DNA of 64,000 nt from Muribaculaceae bacterium (GTDB lineage: Bacteria; Bacteroidota; Bacteroidia; Bacteroidales; Muribaculaceae), in the NCBI GenBank assembly GCA_029060725.1, contig JAIDTL010000104.1:16830-80829 (forward strand), written 5' to 3'. Both the position numbers and the translations under genes were made by a program. Below, one piece after another: positions 1 through 8,564 of the stretch. The first letter of the stretch is position 1. Every line of letters starts with the position of its first letter. The notes below the pieces were generated by a model that worked only from the letters and a program-made list of their open reading frames with translations, was not told the origin of the DNA and did no database searches.

Positions 1-1066
1 CGGATCTGTGATGAGAATAGCTCCTATAGGTATCTATTATGGAGCACATTCCGAACAATGCATTATTAATCTTTGTGGCAAAGTGGCTGCCGACACTGCG
101 CTTATCACTCACCGTCACGACTTGAGCACGCTTTCTTCTGTATTTGTTGCCCTTGTCATTTTCGAATGTATGAGAACACACCTCATTGAACGCCTCACAT
201 TTCGCTCTATTATATCGCGAGCCTTAAACAAGACCCTTGAGATTGTCAAAGATAGTAAGGATACGGAGAAGTTTGTAGCTATTATCCAGAAATCCCTTGA
301 CCTTGCAAATTCATCTTTGACCGACTGTGATGCTATCGCCAAACTTGGTGAAGGATGGGTAGCGGAGGAGACTGTTGCGATTGCTATCTTCTGCGTGATG
401 CGCCATATTCGTGATTTTGAGGGTTGTATTGTGGCTTCAGTAAATCATGATGGCGACAGTGATTCTACCGGAGCTGTGGCAGGAAATATAATCGGTGCTA
501 TCCTTGGATATACGGGTATTCCGGAAAAATATAGAACCAACCTTGAGCTACATGACTTGATACTCTCAGTTGCCGACGACCTCGTTGGAGCGTCAACTGA
601 GACGCAAATGCTTGAACGCTACGCCAGCCATCATCCCTACGGAATTGAAGAAAGCCTGAAATTCATTAGTGGAATGAAGTTTACTCCTGAGAATATTACC
701 GAGCTTGGAGAAGACGACATCTTCGTATTCGGAAGCAATCTTGCCGGCAACCATGCAGGAGGAGCTGCGCGAATTGCAAGGCAAAAATTCGGAGCTATTC
801 AAGGTCAAGGTGTCGGACTCCAGGGCCAATCCTATGCTATCCCTACTATGCAAGGAGGAGTAGAGACTATAAAACCATACGTCGACGACTTCATCGAGTT
901 TGCAAGCAATTGCGATCAGAACACTTTCTATGTCACACGCATCGGATGTGGCATCGCAGGCTTCAAAGATGAAGAAATTGCTCCCCTCTTCAAAGACGCA
1001 CTAAAGCTCTACAATGTCCGCCTCCCCGAATCCTTCGTACGCATTCTACTTAACTCAAGTTTTTGA
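1..1066 (+). CDS. ADP-ribosylglycohydrolase / macrodomain-like fusion, 5' truncated by window
   Basis: The reading frame is open from base 2, so the true start lies outside the window. The first residues, GSVMRIAPIG, match the conserved G-S-A-M-R motif of ADP-ribosylglycohydrolases, and DGDSDSTGAVAGNIIGA (near 447-495) is the family's C-terminal metal-binding Asp cluster. These enzymes remove ADP-ribose from proteins or nucleic acid. From about base 680 a second domain begins; its FVFGSNLAGNHAGGAA and SYAIPT motifs resemble the macrodomain-like A1S_2505/phage non-structural family. A protein joining two ADP-ribose-related folds is inferred, and substrate is unknown. The gene ends just before a short hairpin-repeat array. 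The missing N-terminal half means its active-site completeness cannot be judged. Confidence 0.85.
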   Translation, partial: GSVMRIAPIGIYYGAHSEQCIINLCGKVAADTALITHRHDLSTLSSVFVALVIFECMRTHLIERLTFRSIISRALNKTLEIVKDSKDTEKFVAIIQKSLDLANSSLTDCDAIAKLGEGWVAEETVAIAIFCVMRHIRDFEGCIVASVNHDGDSDSTGAVAGNIIGAILGYTGIPEKYRTNLELHDLILSVADDLVGASTETQMLERYASHHPYGIEESLKFISGMKFTPENITELGEDDIFVFGSNLAGNHAGGAARIARQKFGAIQGQGVGLQGQSYAIPTMQGGVETIKPYVDDFIEFASNCDQNTFYVTRIGCGIAGFKDEEIAPLFKDALKLYNVRLPESFVRILLNSSF

Positions 1067-1070
1067 TTAA

Positions 1071-1200
1071 GCAAACAACGCAATAAAGCATGCTCCGCAT
1101 GCGCCCCCGAGTCAAACAGAGTAGTTAGCACTCTCCGAGTGCGTCCCCGCGGGTCAAGCCAACGTAATAAAGCATGCTCCGCATGCGCCCCACCAAGGAT
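1071..1200. repeat. Short hairpin repeats (types A-B-A)
   Basis: Two copies of the type A hairpin GCATGC-TCC-GCATGC (about 1088 and 1182) flank one type B hairpin GCACTC-TCC-GAGTGC (about 1130). They are joined by GAGTCAAA/GGGTCAAG linkers, the same units seen in arrays across the window. Confidence 0.85.
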
Positions 1201-1307
1201 GTTAAAATATTCTAAAAGCAAAATTCATCCTTAAACCATTCTTTTCTCAAAGAGTCAAAAAATCGTAAACAATAAAAAACAGTTATAAACTTTAACACCA
1301 AAAAACG

Positions 1308-1910
1308 ATGAAGAAACTTCTCATGACTCTCACACTCGCCATGGCGGCGATGATAGCTATACCAACTGCTGCAAACGCACAGGATAACAAATCATCTCAA
1401 GCAAAAGAATGCTGCAAGGATAAGAAGGATTGCAAGGATGAAAATTGCCAGAATGCAGATTGCAAGAATGCGGATTGCAAGAAAGAAGGTGTCAAACATT
1501 CTATGAAAAAGGGCAAAGGCAAAAAAGCCATGAGAGCCAAGTCCGGACAAGCAATGCGCGCCGACGGCAGAAAGATGAAAGCTCATAAAGAAGGCCGCAT
1601 GCATAAAGGGATGCGTCGCGCTGGCGGTGAAAACCCGATGTTCAAAGGAATCACACTTTCAGATGAGCAAAAAACCAAAATGAAAGCTCTTAGGGAGAAG
1701 AACATGGCTGCTGAAAAGAAAACGAAAGCCGACATGAAAGCCAAGAGCAAAGAAGAGATGCAGAAACTCCGTGCCGACTTCGACAAAGAAGTGGAGAAAA
1801 TCCTCGACAAAGACCAGCTCAAGCAATTTAAAGCCAACAAAGCTGAAATGGAAGCACGCCGCGCTGCCAAGCAGGATAAACTGCCTAAGATTGAAAAGAA
1901 AGACAAATAA
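1308..1910 (+). CDS. Exported Cys/Lys-rich Spy-like protein (DUF4890-like)
   Basis: A signal peptide (residues 1-25, ending ANA-QD) is followed by a Cys-rich stretch (about 36-60) in which C-K-D/N units recur (CKDKKDCKDENCQ, then NADC twice). Next comes a Lys/Arg/Met-rich segment to about 105, then a charged helical region (112-200) starting LSDEQKTKMKALREK. This last part resembles the LTxxQ helices of Spy/CpxP periplasmic chaperones and Bacteroidales DUF4890 proteins. The Cys repeat could bind metal or form disulfides, which is inference. It is a single gene followed by a strong terminator. Confidence 0.75.
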   Translation: MKKLLMTLTLAMAAMIAIPTAANAQDNKSSQAKECCKDKKDCKDENCQNADCKNADCKKEGVKHSMKKGKGKKAMRAKSGQAMRADGRKMKAHKEGRMHKGMRRAGGENPMFKGITLSDEQKTKMKALREKNMAAEKKTKADMKAKSKEEMQKLRADFDKEVEKILDKDQLKQFKANKAEMEARRAAKQDKLPKIEKKDK

Positions 1911-1934
1911 TAAAACCCGCTTTACAAAAACGGA

Positions 1935-1975
1935 AAACGGCTAATCCCCGAGGGGATAAAGCCGTTTCTTTTATT
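1935..1975 (+). terminator. Rho-independent terminator of the Spy-like gene
   Basis: AAACGGCT (1935-1942) pairs with AGCCGTTT (1960-1967). An inner ATCCCC/GGGGAT stem forms the top, and CTTTTATT follows. Confidence 0.85.
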
Positions 1976-2053
1976 AGCCCTATTAGACTAATCAGCCCAA
2001 TTAGACCAATTAGACTAATCAGCCCAATTAGACTAATCATCCCAATCAGCCCA
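1974..2053. repeat. Degenerate ATTAGAC/AATCAGCCC short tandem repeats
   Basis: ATTAGACTAATCAGCCCA-like units of about 18 bp recur four to five times between the terminator and the convergent DUF3037 stop codon. No gene is visible in them. Confidence 0.6.
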
Positions 2054-2055
2054 AC

Positions 2056-2439
2056 TTATAGCACCAACTCCTCAAATAGCCGAGAAAAAGTGGCATCAAG
2101 ATCTTCACAAACCCCTGGATGAGGTCGGGAAGTCTGAATCACACTGCTCTTTACTGCCGATATCCATCTAAATCGCTCCTCAACCGGATATTGCGCCACG
2201 GGACCTGCTCCTCTGCCTCCTTCAGCAATGTCGACGAAAGCCTGCAACTGACGCGAAAGAATTTCTTTATCCGTATCAGGACATAGAGCACAAAGTTTTC
2301 CTTCAGGAATACTGATACCTACCTTTATCCATCGACGCCTTTTGCACATCATTGCCAAACCGACATTGATGAATTCCTCTCTCTCTACTCGAGGCACATA
2401 TCGCACCACAGCATATTCATATTTGTTTAGCTCTTGCAT
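2056..2439 (-). CDS. DUF3037 family protein
   Basis: The 127-residue product begins MQELNKYEYAVVRYVPRVER and continues EEFINVGLAMMC, typical of DUF3037, a family of unknown biochemical role. The start overlaps the end of the upstream HipA-like gene by 23 bp on the same strand, so the two are probably translationally coupled. DUF3037 proteins commonly neighbour this kind of HipA-like kinase in Bacteroidetes, which suggests a working pair; this is established context, not proof. Length matches the family. Confidence 0.85.
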   Translation of the reverse strand: MQELNKYEYAVVRYVPRVEREEFINVGLAMMCKRRRWIKVGISIPEGKLCALCPDTDKEILSRQLQAFVDIAEGGRGAGPVAQYPVEERFRWISAVKSSVIQTSRPHPGVCEDLDATFSRLFEELVL

Positions 2440-3199
2440 CTTCCACAGCTTTTACTATGTCCACTTCCTGAAGTCTCTTCATCAGAAACTTTCTATATAC
2501 CTCTCGCCTCTCTTCCCCTTCTTCTTCCGAAGCCTCATCCCAGCGAAGCCAATCGGAAGGGATTGCATCCACTATTTCCGATATCTTTTCCAAAGTAATC
2601 TTCTGACGCATAAAAGAATCTGCCTCCTTCATTCGGGTCGCTTTATGAAGAAGAGCATGATCTTTAATATATGGGAATGTAGTAAGAGCACTCTTTTCCC
2701 AGTCGCTCCATGCATGATGGAAATAGAACGCGGCTCCGTGGTCTATGAGCCAGGTCTCCGCATGCCATACAAGCATATTGGTGTTCTTGACAGTCCTGTC
2801 TACATTGGTGATAAAAGTGTCAAGCCATACTATCTTTGATGCAAGCAATTCATCTACGGGGTTTACGTATGGATCAAGCGTCATTGCGCCCTGAAGATAA
2901 TGCACTCCAAGATTAAGACCTTGACTCCATTTAAGCAAATCTTGTATCTCCTCATCTCCCTCTGCTTGACCAAAATATTCATCGAGGTTCAAAAATACTT
3001 GCTCCGGTACAAGCAGTCCCGCGGCTCGGGCTATTTCACCGCCCATGAAGTCAGCGATGAGTGCTTTCTCCCGATGTCCGGCGCCACGAAATTTGACCAC
3101 ATACTTAAATCCATCATCAGCTTCTGCGAGTGCCGGGAGCGACCCTCCCTCACGAAGCGGAATAATATACCTTGTAAGATTTTGATTCCTTATTTCCAT
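2417..3199 (-). CDS. HipA-like kinase domain protein
   Basis: The 260-residue protein has the HipA kinase core without the long N-terminal HipA subdomain. Visible residues are a likely ATP-binding K36 in KYVVKF, the catalytic loop NVDRTVKNTNM (D134, N139) and the metal-binding D153 in LIDHGAAF, equivalent to DFG/DxG. HipA itself phosphorylates glutamyl-tRNA synthetase; the target here is unknown. There is no HipB-like repressor nearby; the downstream overlapping partner is DUF3037. It is divergent from folA, with 145 bp between the start codons. Assignment to the stand-alone HipA_2-like group is fairly firm, the physiological role is not. Confidence 0.85.
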   Translation of the reverse strand: MEIRNQNLTRYIIPLREGGSLPALAEADDGFKYVVKFRGAGHREKALIADFMGGEIARAAGLLVPEQVFLNLDEYFGQAEGDEEIQDLLKWSQGLNLGVHYLQGAMTLDPYVNPVDELLASKIVWLDTFITNVDRTVKNTNMLVWHAETWLIDHGAAFYFHHAWSDWEKSALTTFPYIKDHALLHKATRMKEADSFMRQKITLEKISEIVDAIPSDWLRWDEASEEEGEERREVYRKFLMKRLQEVDIVKAVEDARAKQI

Positions 3200-3286
3200 T
3201 TAATTTCCTTTCAGGTTTGTTTGATCCTGTCTATTAATCATAACCTTCCCATGACATCAGTTGTTCAATTTAACCCTTGACTTACG

Positions 3287-3318
3287 TTTGCGTAAGTTGA
3301 ATTTTATTACTAATTTTG
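3287..3318 (+). promoter_or_regulatory. Bacteroidetes-type promoter of folA
   Basis: TTTG (3287-3290), 20 bp, then TAATTTTG (3311-3318) matches the TTTG / TAnnTTTG consensus and predicts a leader of roughly 20 nt before the ATG at 3345. Confidence 0.8.
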
Positions 3319-3344
3319 CACTCTATCAAAAAAAATATTCAATA

Positions 3345-3860
3345 ATGAAAAATTCTAAACATCAAATATGTGCAATTGTCGCTATGGGCGATGATTTTGA
3401 AATCGGCTTCAACGGAGATTTGATTTGGCACATCAAAGAAGACCTCAAAAGATTTAAGAGTCTGACTATGGGCCATCCTATCATCATGGGGCGTAAGACC
3501 CGAGAATCTCTTCCGAAAGCCCTCCCCGGACGCACAAACATTGTGATCACTCGCAACCCGGATTATTCTTCGTCAGACTCCCTGATAGCCCATTCCCTCG
3601 ACGAAGCCATCGAAATGGCAAAAAAGGCTGAAGGCTCTGATAAGATTTTTATCATAGGAGGTGGTCAAATCTACGAAGAAGCATTCCCATTGCTCGATTC
3701 TCTGGAAATCACTCACGTTTACGATTCTCCATACGACGTAGATACATTTTTCCCTGAAGTGAAAATGGACGACTGGGAACTGACCGCAAAGACTGATATG
3801 TTTGAAACTCCTGACGGCTTGAGATACGATTTCGAATCCTTCAACCGTATAATTAAATAG
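3345..3860 (+). CDS. folA: Dihydrofolate reductase
   Basis: The 171-residue enzyme reduces dihydrofolate to tetrahydrofolate with NADPH. Recognisable segments are ICAIVAMGDDFEIGFNGDLIW, the adenine-cofactor region HPIIMGRKTRESLP, NIVITRN and FIIGGGQIYEEAFP, in the order expected for bacterial DHFR. An in-frame extension to 3261 exists, but it would begin upstream of the promoter at 3287-3318. The ATG at 3345 (MKNSKHQ) is therefore chosen. The gene stands alone, divergent from the HipA-like unit and followed by repeats. Confidence 0.95.
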   Translation: MKNSKHQICAIVAMGDDFEIGFNGDLIWHIKEDLKRFKSLTMGHPIIMGRKTRESLPKALPGRTNIVITRNPDYSSSDSLIAHSLDEAIEMAKKAEGSDKIFIIGGGQIYEEAFPLLDSLEITHVYDSPYDVDTFFPEVKMDDWELTAKTDMFETPDGLRYDFESFNRIIK

Positions 3861-3862
3861 TA

Positions 3863-4190
3863 TTCAGTTTTAGTTTCAATTTTTAAGTCTCATTTTTTGA
3901 ATTTGGATTTAAGAATTTGACATATCCACTCAGATTTAAATTTAAGAATTTGACTTAGCAGCTCGAATTTGGATTTAAGAATCTGACTTAGCAGCTCGAA
4001 TTTGGATTTAAGAATCTGACTTAGCAGCTCGGATTTGGATTTAAGAATCTGACTTAGCAGCTCGAATTTGTATTTAAGAATCTGACTTAGCAGCTCGGAG
4101 AGCTGCCATTATGCCAAAACCCCGGACTTCAGTCCGGGGCATCCTGACATAAGCTCAGTAGCCTCGGAGAGGCGCTTTATGATATTGTCT
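3863..4190. repeat. 33-bp tandem repeat and composite hairpin element
   Basis: Six 33-bp units (3901-4098; ATTTGGATTTAAGAATCTGA then CTTAGCAGCTCG[A/G]) lead into three hairpins: GCAGCTC-GGA-GAGCTGC family (4090-4106), CCCCGGACT-TC-AGTCCGGGG (4120-4139) and GCCTC-GGA-GAGGC (4161-4173, preceded by GTA). The left edge TTCAGTTTTA (3863) matches the left inverted repeat of the elements at 47354 and 61145; no matching right end is seen. Confidence 0.85.
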
Positions 4191-4199
4191 TGATTATTT

Positions 4200-4263
4200 G
4201 TTGCGCAGCTCTCTTGCGCAATTAATCGTTAATCGTTAATCGTTGATAGTTAATCGTTGATAG
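4200..4263. repeat. TTAATCGTTGATAG simple repeats
   Basis: ATCGTTAATCGTTGATAG-type units recur upstream of the TonB receptor gene. Similar strings occur near 9015, 47790, 56285, 58560 and 62985. Confidence 0.6.
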
Positions 4264-4272
4264 TGATAAATC

Positions 4273-6336
4273 ATGATTAAAAAGATTGCAGGCATTCTGA
4301 TTAGTTTCTTCTGTTTTATTGTTCATTTATCAGCCCAGACACCTGAAGATTCCATCCCGGAGACGACGTTGAATGAGGTGACGGTCACCGGGAACTCTGC
4401 TCGCCAGCGTATCGAGAACACTCGTATCGGTGCGGAGCGCCTTGAACTTGCACGCCTTTCACAGCTCCCGTCGTTCGGTGGAGAAAACGACATTATCAAG
4501 TCTCTGTCTCTTCTTCCCGGTGTCAGAAGCGAAGGCGACGGTGGAGGCGGTTTTGAGGTCCGTGGTGGAAGCGCTTATCAAAATCTTGTCCTTCTCGACG
4601 GAATATCCCTCTACAATCCCTCCCACGTCATGGGCATCTTCTCAACTTTCAACGACGATGCTCTTGGCAGTGCCACCCTATTCAAAGGTCCGATGCCTGC
4701 CATGTATGGCGATGCTACTTCTTCAGTACTTGAGACAACTCTAATGCCGGGCGATATGGAATCTTTCCATGCCTCAGCCACGATAGGCATACTTGCAGCC
4801 AAAATCAAGGCTGAAGGTCCTATAGTCAAAGATAAACTCTCTTTTGCTGTCACTGCACGACGCTCCTACGTAGATGCTTTTCTGAAGATGGTGCCAAAAT
4901 ATAGAAGCACCATCATGAATTTTTACGACATCACTGCAAAAATCCGTTATACTCCTCGCTCAGGGCATATAATTGACGGTTCATTTTTCATGAGTCATGA
5001 CAATATGGCAATCAGCAATCTCATGGGGCTTTATTGGGGAAATCTTGGCGCATCAATCAATTGGACTGCTAAGGCTTCAGACAAAGTGACCTTTACTACT
5101 ACGGGCTCCTTCACCCATTTTGAACCTAAGATGGAGATGAATATCATGGCTCTTGATCAGGCTATGTTGACTTATATTCACAATTATTCTCTAAATGAGA
5201 AGATGCGCTGGCAGATCTCCGAGTATCATGGCTTGGAATTTGGACTTCGCTCCTGTCTCACCGGTGTCAAGTCGGCAGAATGGCTCATCAATTCTGCAAA
5301 GGAAAAAGAGATACGCTCATTGTGGCAGAACTCTGCCTGGATTGACTATTCGGGGGCATTCTCCGAAAGATTTTATATCACTGGTGGAGTAAGACTCGAC
5401 GTGGCTTCTGTGCTCTCTCAGAATAGATTTCATGAATTTCTGTCATCGTTTGGAGTGCCTAATCAGTTTGATAGCAAAACCTATATTGAAGTGGATCCAA
5501 GAATCAATCTCAAGTATAATATCACTGACCTTCACAACATTAAGGCTGGTGTAGGCACTTCATCACAAAATCTTCATGCCATCCGCTCTACCACCACATC
5601 CTTTCCTTTCGACCGTTATGCCCTTACATCTGCCATTGTACATCCGGAAACTGCCATTCACTATGCCATAGGATATGCCGGAATGACTGAGAATGGCGAC
5701 TACGACTGGTCGGCTGAGACATATTATAGGGATATCCATAACGTATACGACTACAAGGATGGGAAGACTTCTTTTTCTGATATCGCTCTCGAAAGCATCA
5801 TCTTAGGTGGCAAAGGAAGAAGCTATGGGGCTGAATTTATGCTGCGTAAGAATTCAGGGCGGTTGACAGGTTGGATAGCTTACACGATTTCACATACTCA
5901 GACTAAGATACCGGGTATCAACGATGGTCAGTGGTATAATGCCTCAAATGACAGAAGGCACGACCTTGCCGTCACTGCCATCTTCAAACTTACTGACAGA
6001 TGGAACCTTTCAGGCTCTTGGATTTTCCTTTCCGGTCAACCACTTACTGCCCCTGACGTGAAATATGAAGTAGCCGGAGAGACATGTTATTATTATTCAA
6101 GCCGAAACTCATATAAGGCCCCTCCTACTCATAGACTCGACCTCTCCGCTACATATACCCACGTAGGCAGAAAATTCACATACGAATGGGCTTTCGGCAT
6201 CTATAATGCTTATTGTCGCTATAATCCGTATGTAGTTTATTTTCGTGACGATCCGGAGAAACCATCCGGCACACAGGCTGTGCAGCAAGCTATGTATGGT
6301 CTTGTGCCCTCTGTCTCCTATACCCTCAAATTTTAA
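4273..6336 (+). CDS. TonB-dependent outer-membrane receptor
   Basis: A signal peptide (1-21, ending LSA-QT) is followed by a plug domain (about 30-160). It contains TTLNEVTVTGNSARQRIENT, the plug motif SLLPGVRSEGDGGGGFEVRGG, and LLDGISLYNPSHVMG. A beta-barrel of about 520 residues ends YTLKF with the terminal aromatic expected for Bam insertion. The usual N-terminal carboxypeptidase-regulatory repeat of many Bacteroidetes receptors is absent and the protein is short (687 aa). It is followed after 44 bp by a DUF4249 lipoprotein, the common partner of this receptor subgroup. The substrate cannot be told from sequence. Confidence 0.92.
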   Translation: MIKKIAGILISFFCFIVHLSAQTPEDSIPETTLNEVTVTGNSARQRIENTRIGAERLELARLSQLPSFGGENDIIKSLSLLPGVRSEGDGGGGFEVRGGSAYQNLVLLDGISLYNPSHVMGIFSTFNDDALGSATLFKGPMPAMYGDATSSVLETTLMPGDMESFHASATIGILAAKIKAEGPIVKDKLSFAVTARRSYVDAFLKMVPKYRSTIMNFYDITAKIRYTPRSGHIIDGSFFMSHDNMAISNLMGLYWGNLGASINWTAKASDKVTFTTTGSFTHFEPKMEMNIMALDQAMLTYIHNYSLNEKMRWQISEYHGLEFGLRSCLTGVKSAEWLINSAKEKEIRSLWQNSAWIDYSGAFSERFYITGGVRLDVASVLSQNRFHEFLSSFGVPNQFDSKTYIEVDPRINLKYNITDLHNIKAGVGTSSQNLHAIRSTTTSFPFDRYALTSAIVHPETAIHYAIGYAGMTENGDYDWSAETYYRDIHNVYDYKDGKTSFSDIALESIILGGKGRSYGAEFMLRKNSGRLTGWIAYTISHTQTKIPGINDGQWYNASNDRRHDLAVTAIFKLTDRWNLSGSWIFLSGQPLTAPDVKYEVAGETCYYYSSRNSYKAPPTHRLDLSATYTHVGRKFTYEWAFGIYNAYCRYNPYVVYFRDDPEKPSGTQAVQQAMYGLVPSVSYTLKF

Positions 6337-6380
6337 GTAGCTGGTCAAATTAAACGTATATTATCCGCGCCGAATAGAAT

Positions 6381-7241
6381 ATGTCAACACCCATCTTCCA
6401 TATATCTTTTTCGCAATCTGCATTTAAGTTGAGATCCCTTAACTTATGCTTTTTCTTTGTCATTTTCATTCTTTTATTGCCAAGCTGTGAGAAAGATCTT
6501 GATTTCAAATATCATGACATTGATCCTCTCACTGTGATCGAAGCAGAACTCACGCCGGAAGGAGCACGAGTGGCGATAACTCTCACTACTCCAATGGACG
6601 AGCCGATGGACCGTAGCCGGCTTACGGATGCAATAGTGACACTTTACGACATTACCGATGGCATCCAATTCTCACTTACAGCCAACAATCAAGGTTACTT
6701 CCGGAATCCTACTCCGGGTATCGCCGGACATGACTATAGGCTTACAGTGGAAAGAAATGGAACGATCTATGAATCGTTCACTCACATGTACCCACCCACT
6801 GAGATAGTGAGTCTTGAATTCAATTGGATCAATATGCCCTACGACCAGGTAGCCGTATTGCAGGCTCAGTATCTTGACAATCCGGCTACCGACCAAGAAT
6901 GCTATTGGGTGAAACTATATCGCAATGGTGAGATTTATTCATGGCAAGAGCAAGACGATCGTGGAGCCATCGATGGCGTAGCCACTTTCTTCACAATGAC
7001 TTCAAGACGAGACACGGATGAAGAAGATGACGAAGATGTGCTTTTTGACGGTGACGTCATGACTTTCTATGTCACCCAGATCTCTAAAGAAATGCATGAT
7101 TATCTCGAAGCTCTCCAGAATGACAGCAACGGACCATCCCTGTTCACCGGTCCGCGAGTACTCGGCTATTTCTTAGCCTCCTCTCCCACCTCAAGTTCCA
7201 TCACCTTCCACCCCGACCAAATCCCCACTTTTGGCCAATAA
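6381..7241 (+). CDS. DUF4249 lipoprotein, partner of the TonB receptor
   Basis: A hydrophobic segment ends in a lipobox-like LPSC (cysteine about residue 36), giving a lipoprotein of about 250 mature residues. EKDLDFKYHDIDPLTVIEAELTPEGARVAITLT is typical of DUF4249, whose members sit beside TonB receptors in Bacteroidetes and probably act at the outer membrane in uptake. An acidic loop EEDDEDVLF lies near residue 215. It probably shares a transcript with the receptor. The start used gives an unusually long n-region (MSTPIFHISFSQSAFKLRS) and no internal Met is available before the lipobox. Confidence 0.85.
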   Translation: MSTPIFHISFSQSAFKLRSLNLCFFFVIFILLLPSCEKDLDFKYHDIDPLTVIEAELTPEGARVAITLTTPMDEPMDRSRLTDAIVTLYDITDGIQFSLTANNQGYFRNPTPGIAGHDYRLTVERNGTIYESFTHMYPPTEIVSLEFNWINMPYDQVAVLQAQYLDNPATDQECYWVKLYRNGEIYSWQEQDDRGAIDGVATFFTMTSRRDTDEEDDEDVLFDGDVMTFYVTQISKEMHDYLEALQNDSNGPSLFTGPRVLGYFLASSPTSSSITFHPDQIPTFGQ

Positions 7242-7360
7242 TAATAACCCGGCGTCCTCAGCCCCTCCGCTGCTCTGCGTAAACCTCAATTGCATCCTTT
7301 CTTCGCAGCCACGTAGACCTCTGCGTCCCCACCCTCCCAGCGCTCCCAGCGTGAACTGAT

Positions 7361-7391
7361 TTTGATTTATCATAAAAATTGACTAAATTTG
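7361..7391 (+). promoter_or_regulatory. Promoter of the Smr-domain gene
   Basis: TTTG (7361-7364), 19 bp, TAAATTTG (7384-7391). The start codon is 28 nt further on. Confidence 0.78.
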
Positions 7392-7418
7392 CACCTTGAA
7401 TAAAAAGCAATTGAAATC

Positions 7419-8528
7419 ATGATAAAAATAGGCGATACGGTAAGATATCTCAATGCTGTCGGTGGCGGCATTGTAAGAAAAATTGAAGGCAAAGTGGCAT
7501 ACGTAGATGAAGACGGCTTCGAGACTCCGGTTCTTGTCAACGAGTTGGTGGTGGTGCTACCTGCCGGACATGAGAAGAAAACAGGGGGTCCGAACCTTTT
7601 CTTCGATCAGAAAGCATTTGACGCTGCAAAAAACCGTCAGAACCAACCTTCAAAGGAAATCCCCGCTCCTTCCGCTGCAGCTCCGCAGCCGGAGAAAATA
7701 GTAGAGACCGGATATGGCGACAAACTTAACATCGCCATAGCTTTTGAACCAATATCTATCCGTGATCTCAGCAAGTCAGACTTCAATGCAGTGCTTGTAA
7801 ATGACTCCAACTATTTCCTTTATTTCTCTTTCCTCCGCCGCAACGCCGACGAAAGAGGTTGGCATACCGTTTATGCCGGTGAAGTGGCTCCCAACGAAGT
7901 TATTGATATGGCTGTGATCAGACAAGGAGAGTTAAACGATTATGAGAAAATAGCTGTGCAATACTTCGCGTATAAAAAAGACAAGGAATTTGAGATGAAA
8001 CCGGCTGCCACAATTAGCCGCAAGCTCGACCTCTCTAAATTTTTCAAACTTCATTGTTTCCGCCCCGGAATCTATTTCGAATCTCCCGTGATGGAAATTT
8101 CTCTTGTCAAAGAAGACAAAGCTCAAGCTGACGCGGCTGCCATGATCTCAGACTACGCTGCTTCAATGGCGAAAGCGGAATCCAAAGACACTGCATCAAA
8201 AAAGCAAAACCGAGGCAAGGAACTGAGTCCTTATAAACTTCTCCCCTTGTTAGAAATCGATCTTCATATCGATTCTCTTGTTGACACCACTGCAGGGATG
8301 GAAAACAAAGACATGCTCCAGCTTCAGCTCGACACCGTACGCAAGACAATGAAAGAAAACTCAAAACGAAAAGGACAAAAGATAGTCTTCATCCACGGCA
8401 AAGGGGATGGAGTATTACGCAAGGCAGTCCGCGACCTCCTAAAGAAGGAATATCCCAAATGCGAACTGCAAGACGCCTCCTTCCAGGAGTACGGCTTCGG
8501 CGCCACCCTCGTCACCATCCACTCCTAA
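7419..8528 (+). CDS. DUF2027 / Smr-domain protein
   Basis: The N-terminus MIKIGDTVRYLNAVGGGIVR and following beta-rich region match DUF2027. A proline/alanine linker (about 70-95) leads to a middle beta-sandwich-like part, and the C-terminus (about 280-369) is an Smr domain with EIDLHIDSL, the GKGDGVLR loop (IVFIHGKGDGVLRKAVRDLL) and the terminal GATLVTIHS. Smr domains bind or cut nucleic acid; in MutS2 the domain is fused to a MutS-like ATPase, but here it is fused to DUF2027 instead, as in other Bacteroidales. A hairpin without a T tract follows. Confidence 0.9.
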   Translation: MIKIGDTVRYLNAVGGGIVRKIEGKVAYVDEDGFETPVLVNELVVVLPAGHEKKTGGPNLFFDQKAFDAAKNRQNQPSKEIPAPSAAAPQPEKIVETGYGDKLNIAIAFEPISIRDLSKSDFNAVLVNDSNYFLYFSFLRRNADERGWHTVYAGEVAPNEVIDMAVIRQGELNDYEKIAVQYFAYKKDKEFEMKPAATISRKLDLSKFFKLHCFRPGIYFESPVMEISLVKEDKAQADAAAMISDYAASMAKAESKDTASKKQNRGKELSPYKLLPLLEIDLHIDSLVDTTAGMENKDMLQLQLDTVRKTMKENSKRKGQKIVFIHGKGDGVLRKAVRDLLKKEYPKCELQDASFQEYGFGATLVTIHS

Positions 8529-8535
8529 TATGGAA

Positions 8536-8555
8536 GGGAGGCTTTCCAGCCTCCC
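8536..8555 (+). terminator. Hairpin after the Smr gene
   Basis: GGGAGGCT-TTCC-AGCCTCCC is an 8-bp stem, lacking a T run. A related CTTTCCAG..CTCCC string also precedes the repeat array at 11000, so it may be the edge of the repeat rather than a true terminator. Confidence 0.45.
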
Positions 8556-8564
8556 CTCAAAACC

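Noticed and set aside
4081..4263. Transposon ends with target duplication
   Set aside because: Only the left end matches the MITE-like family, and no matching right end or direct duplication could be found at this locus.
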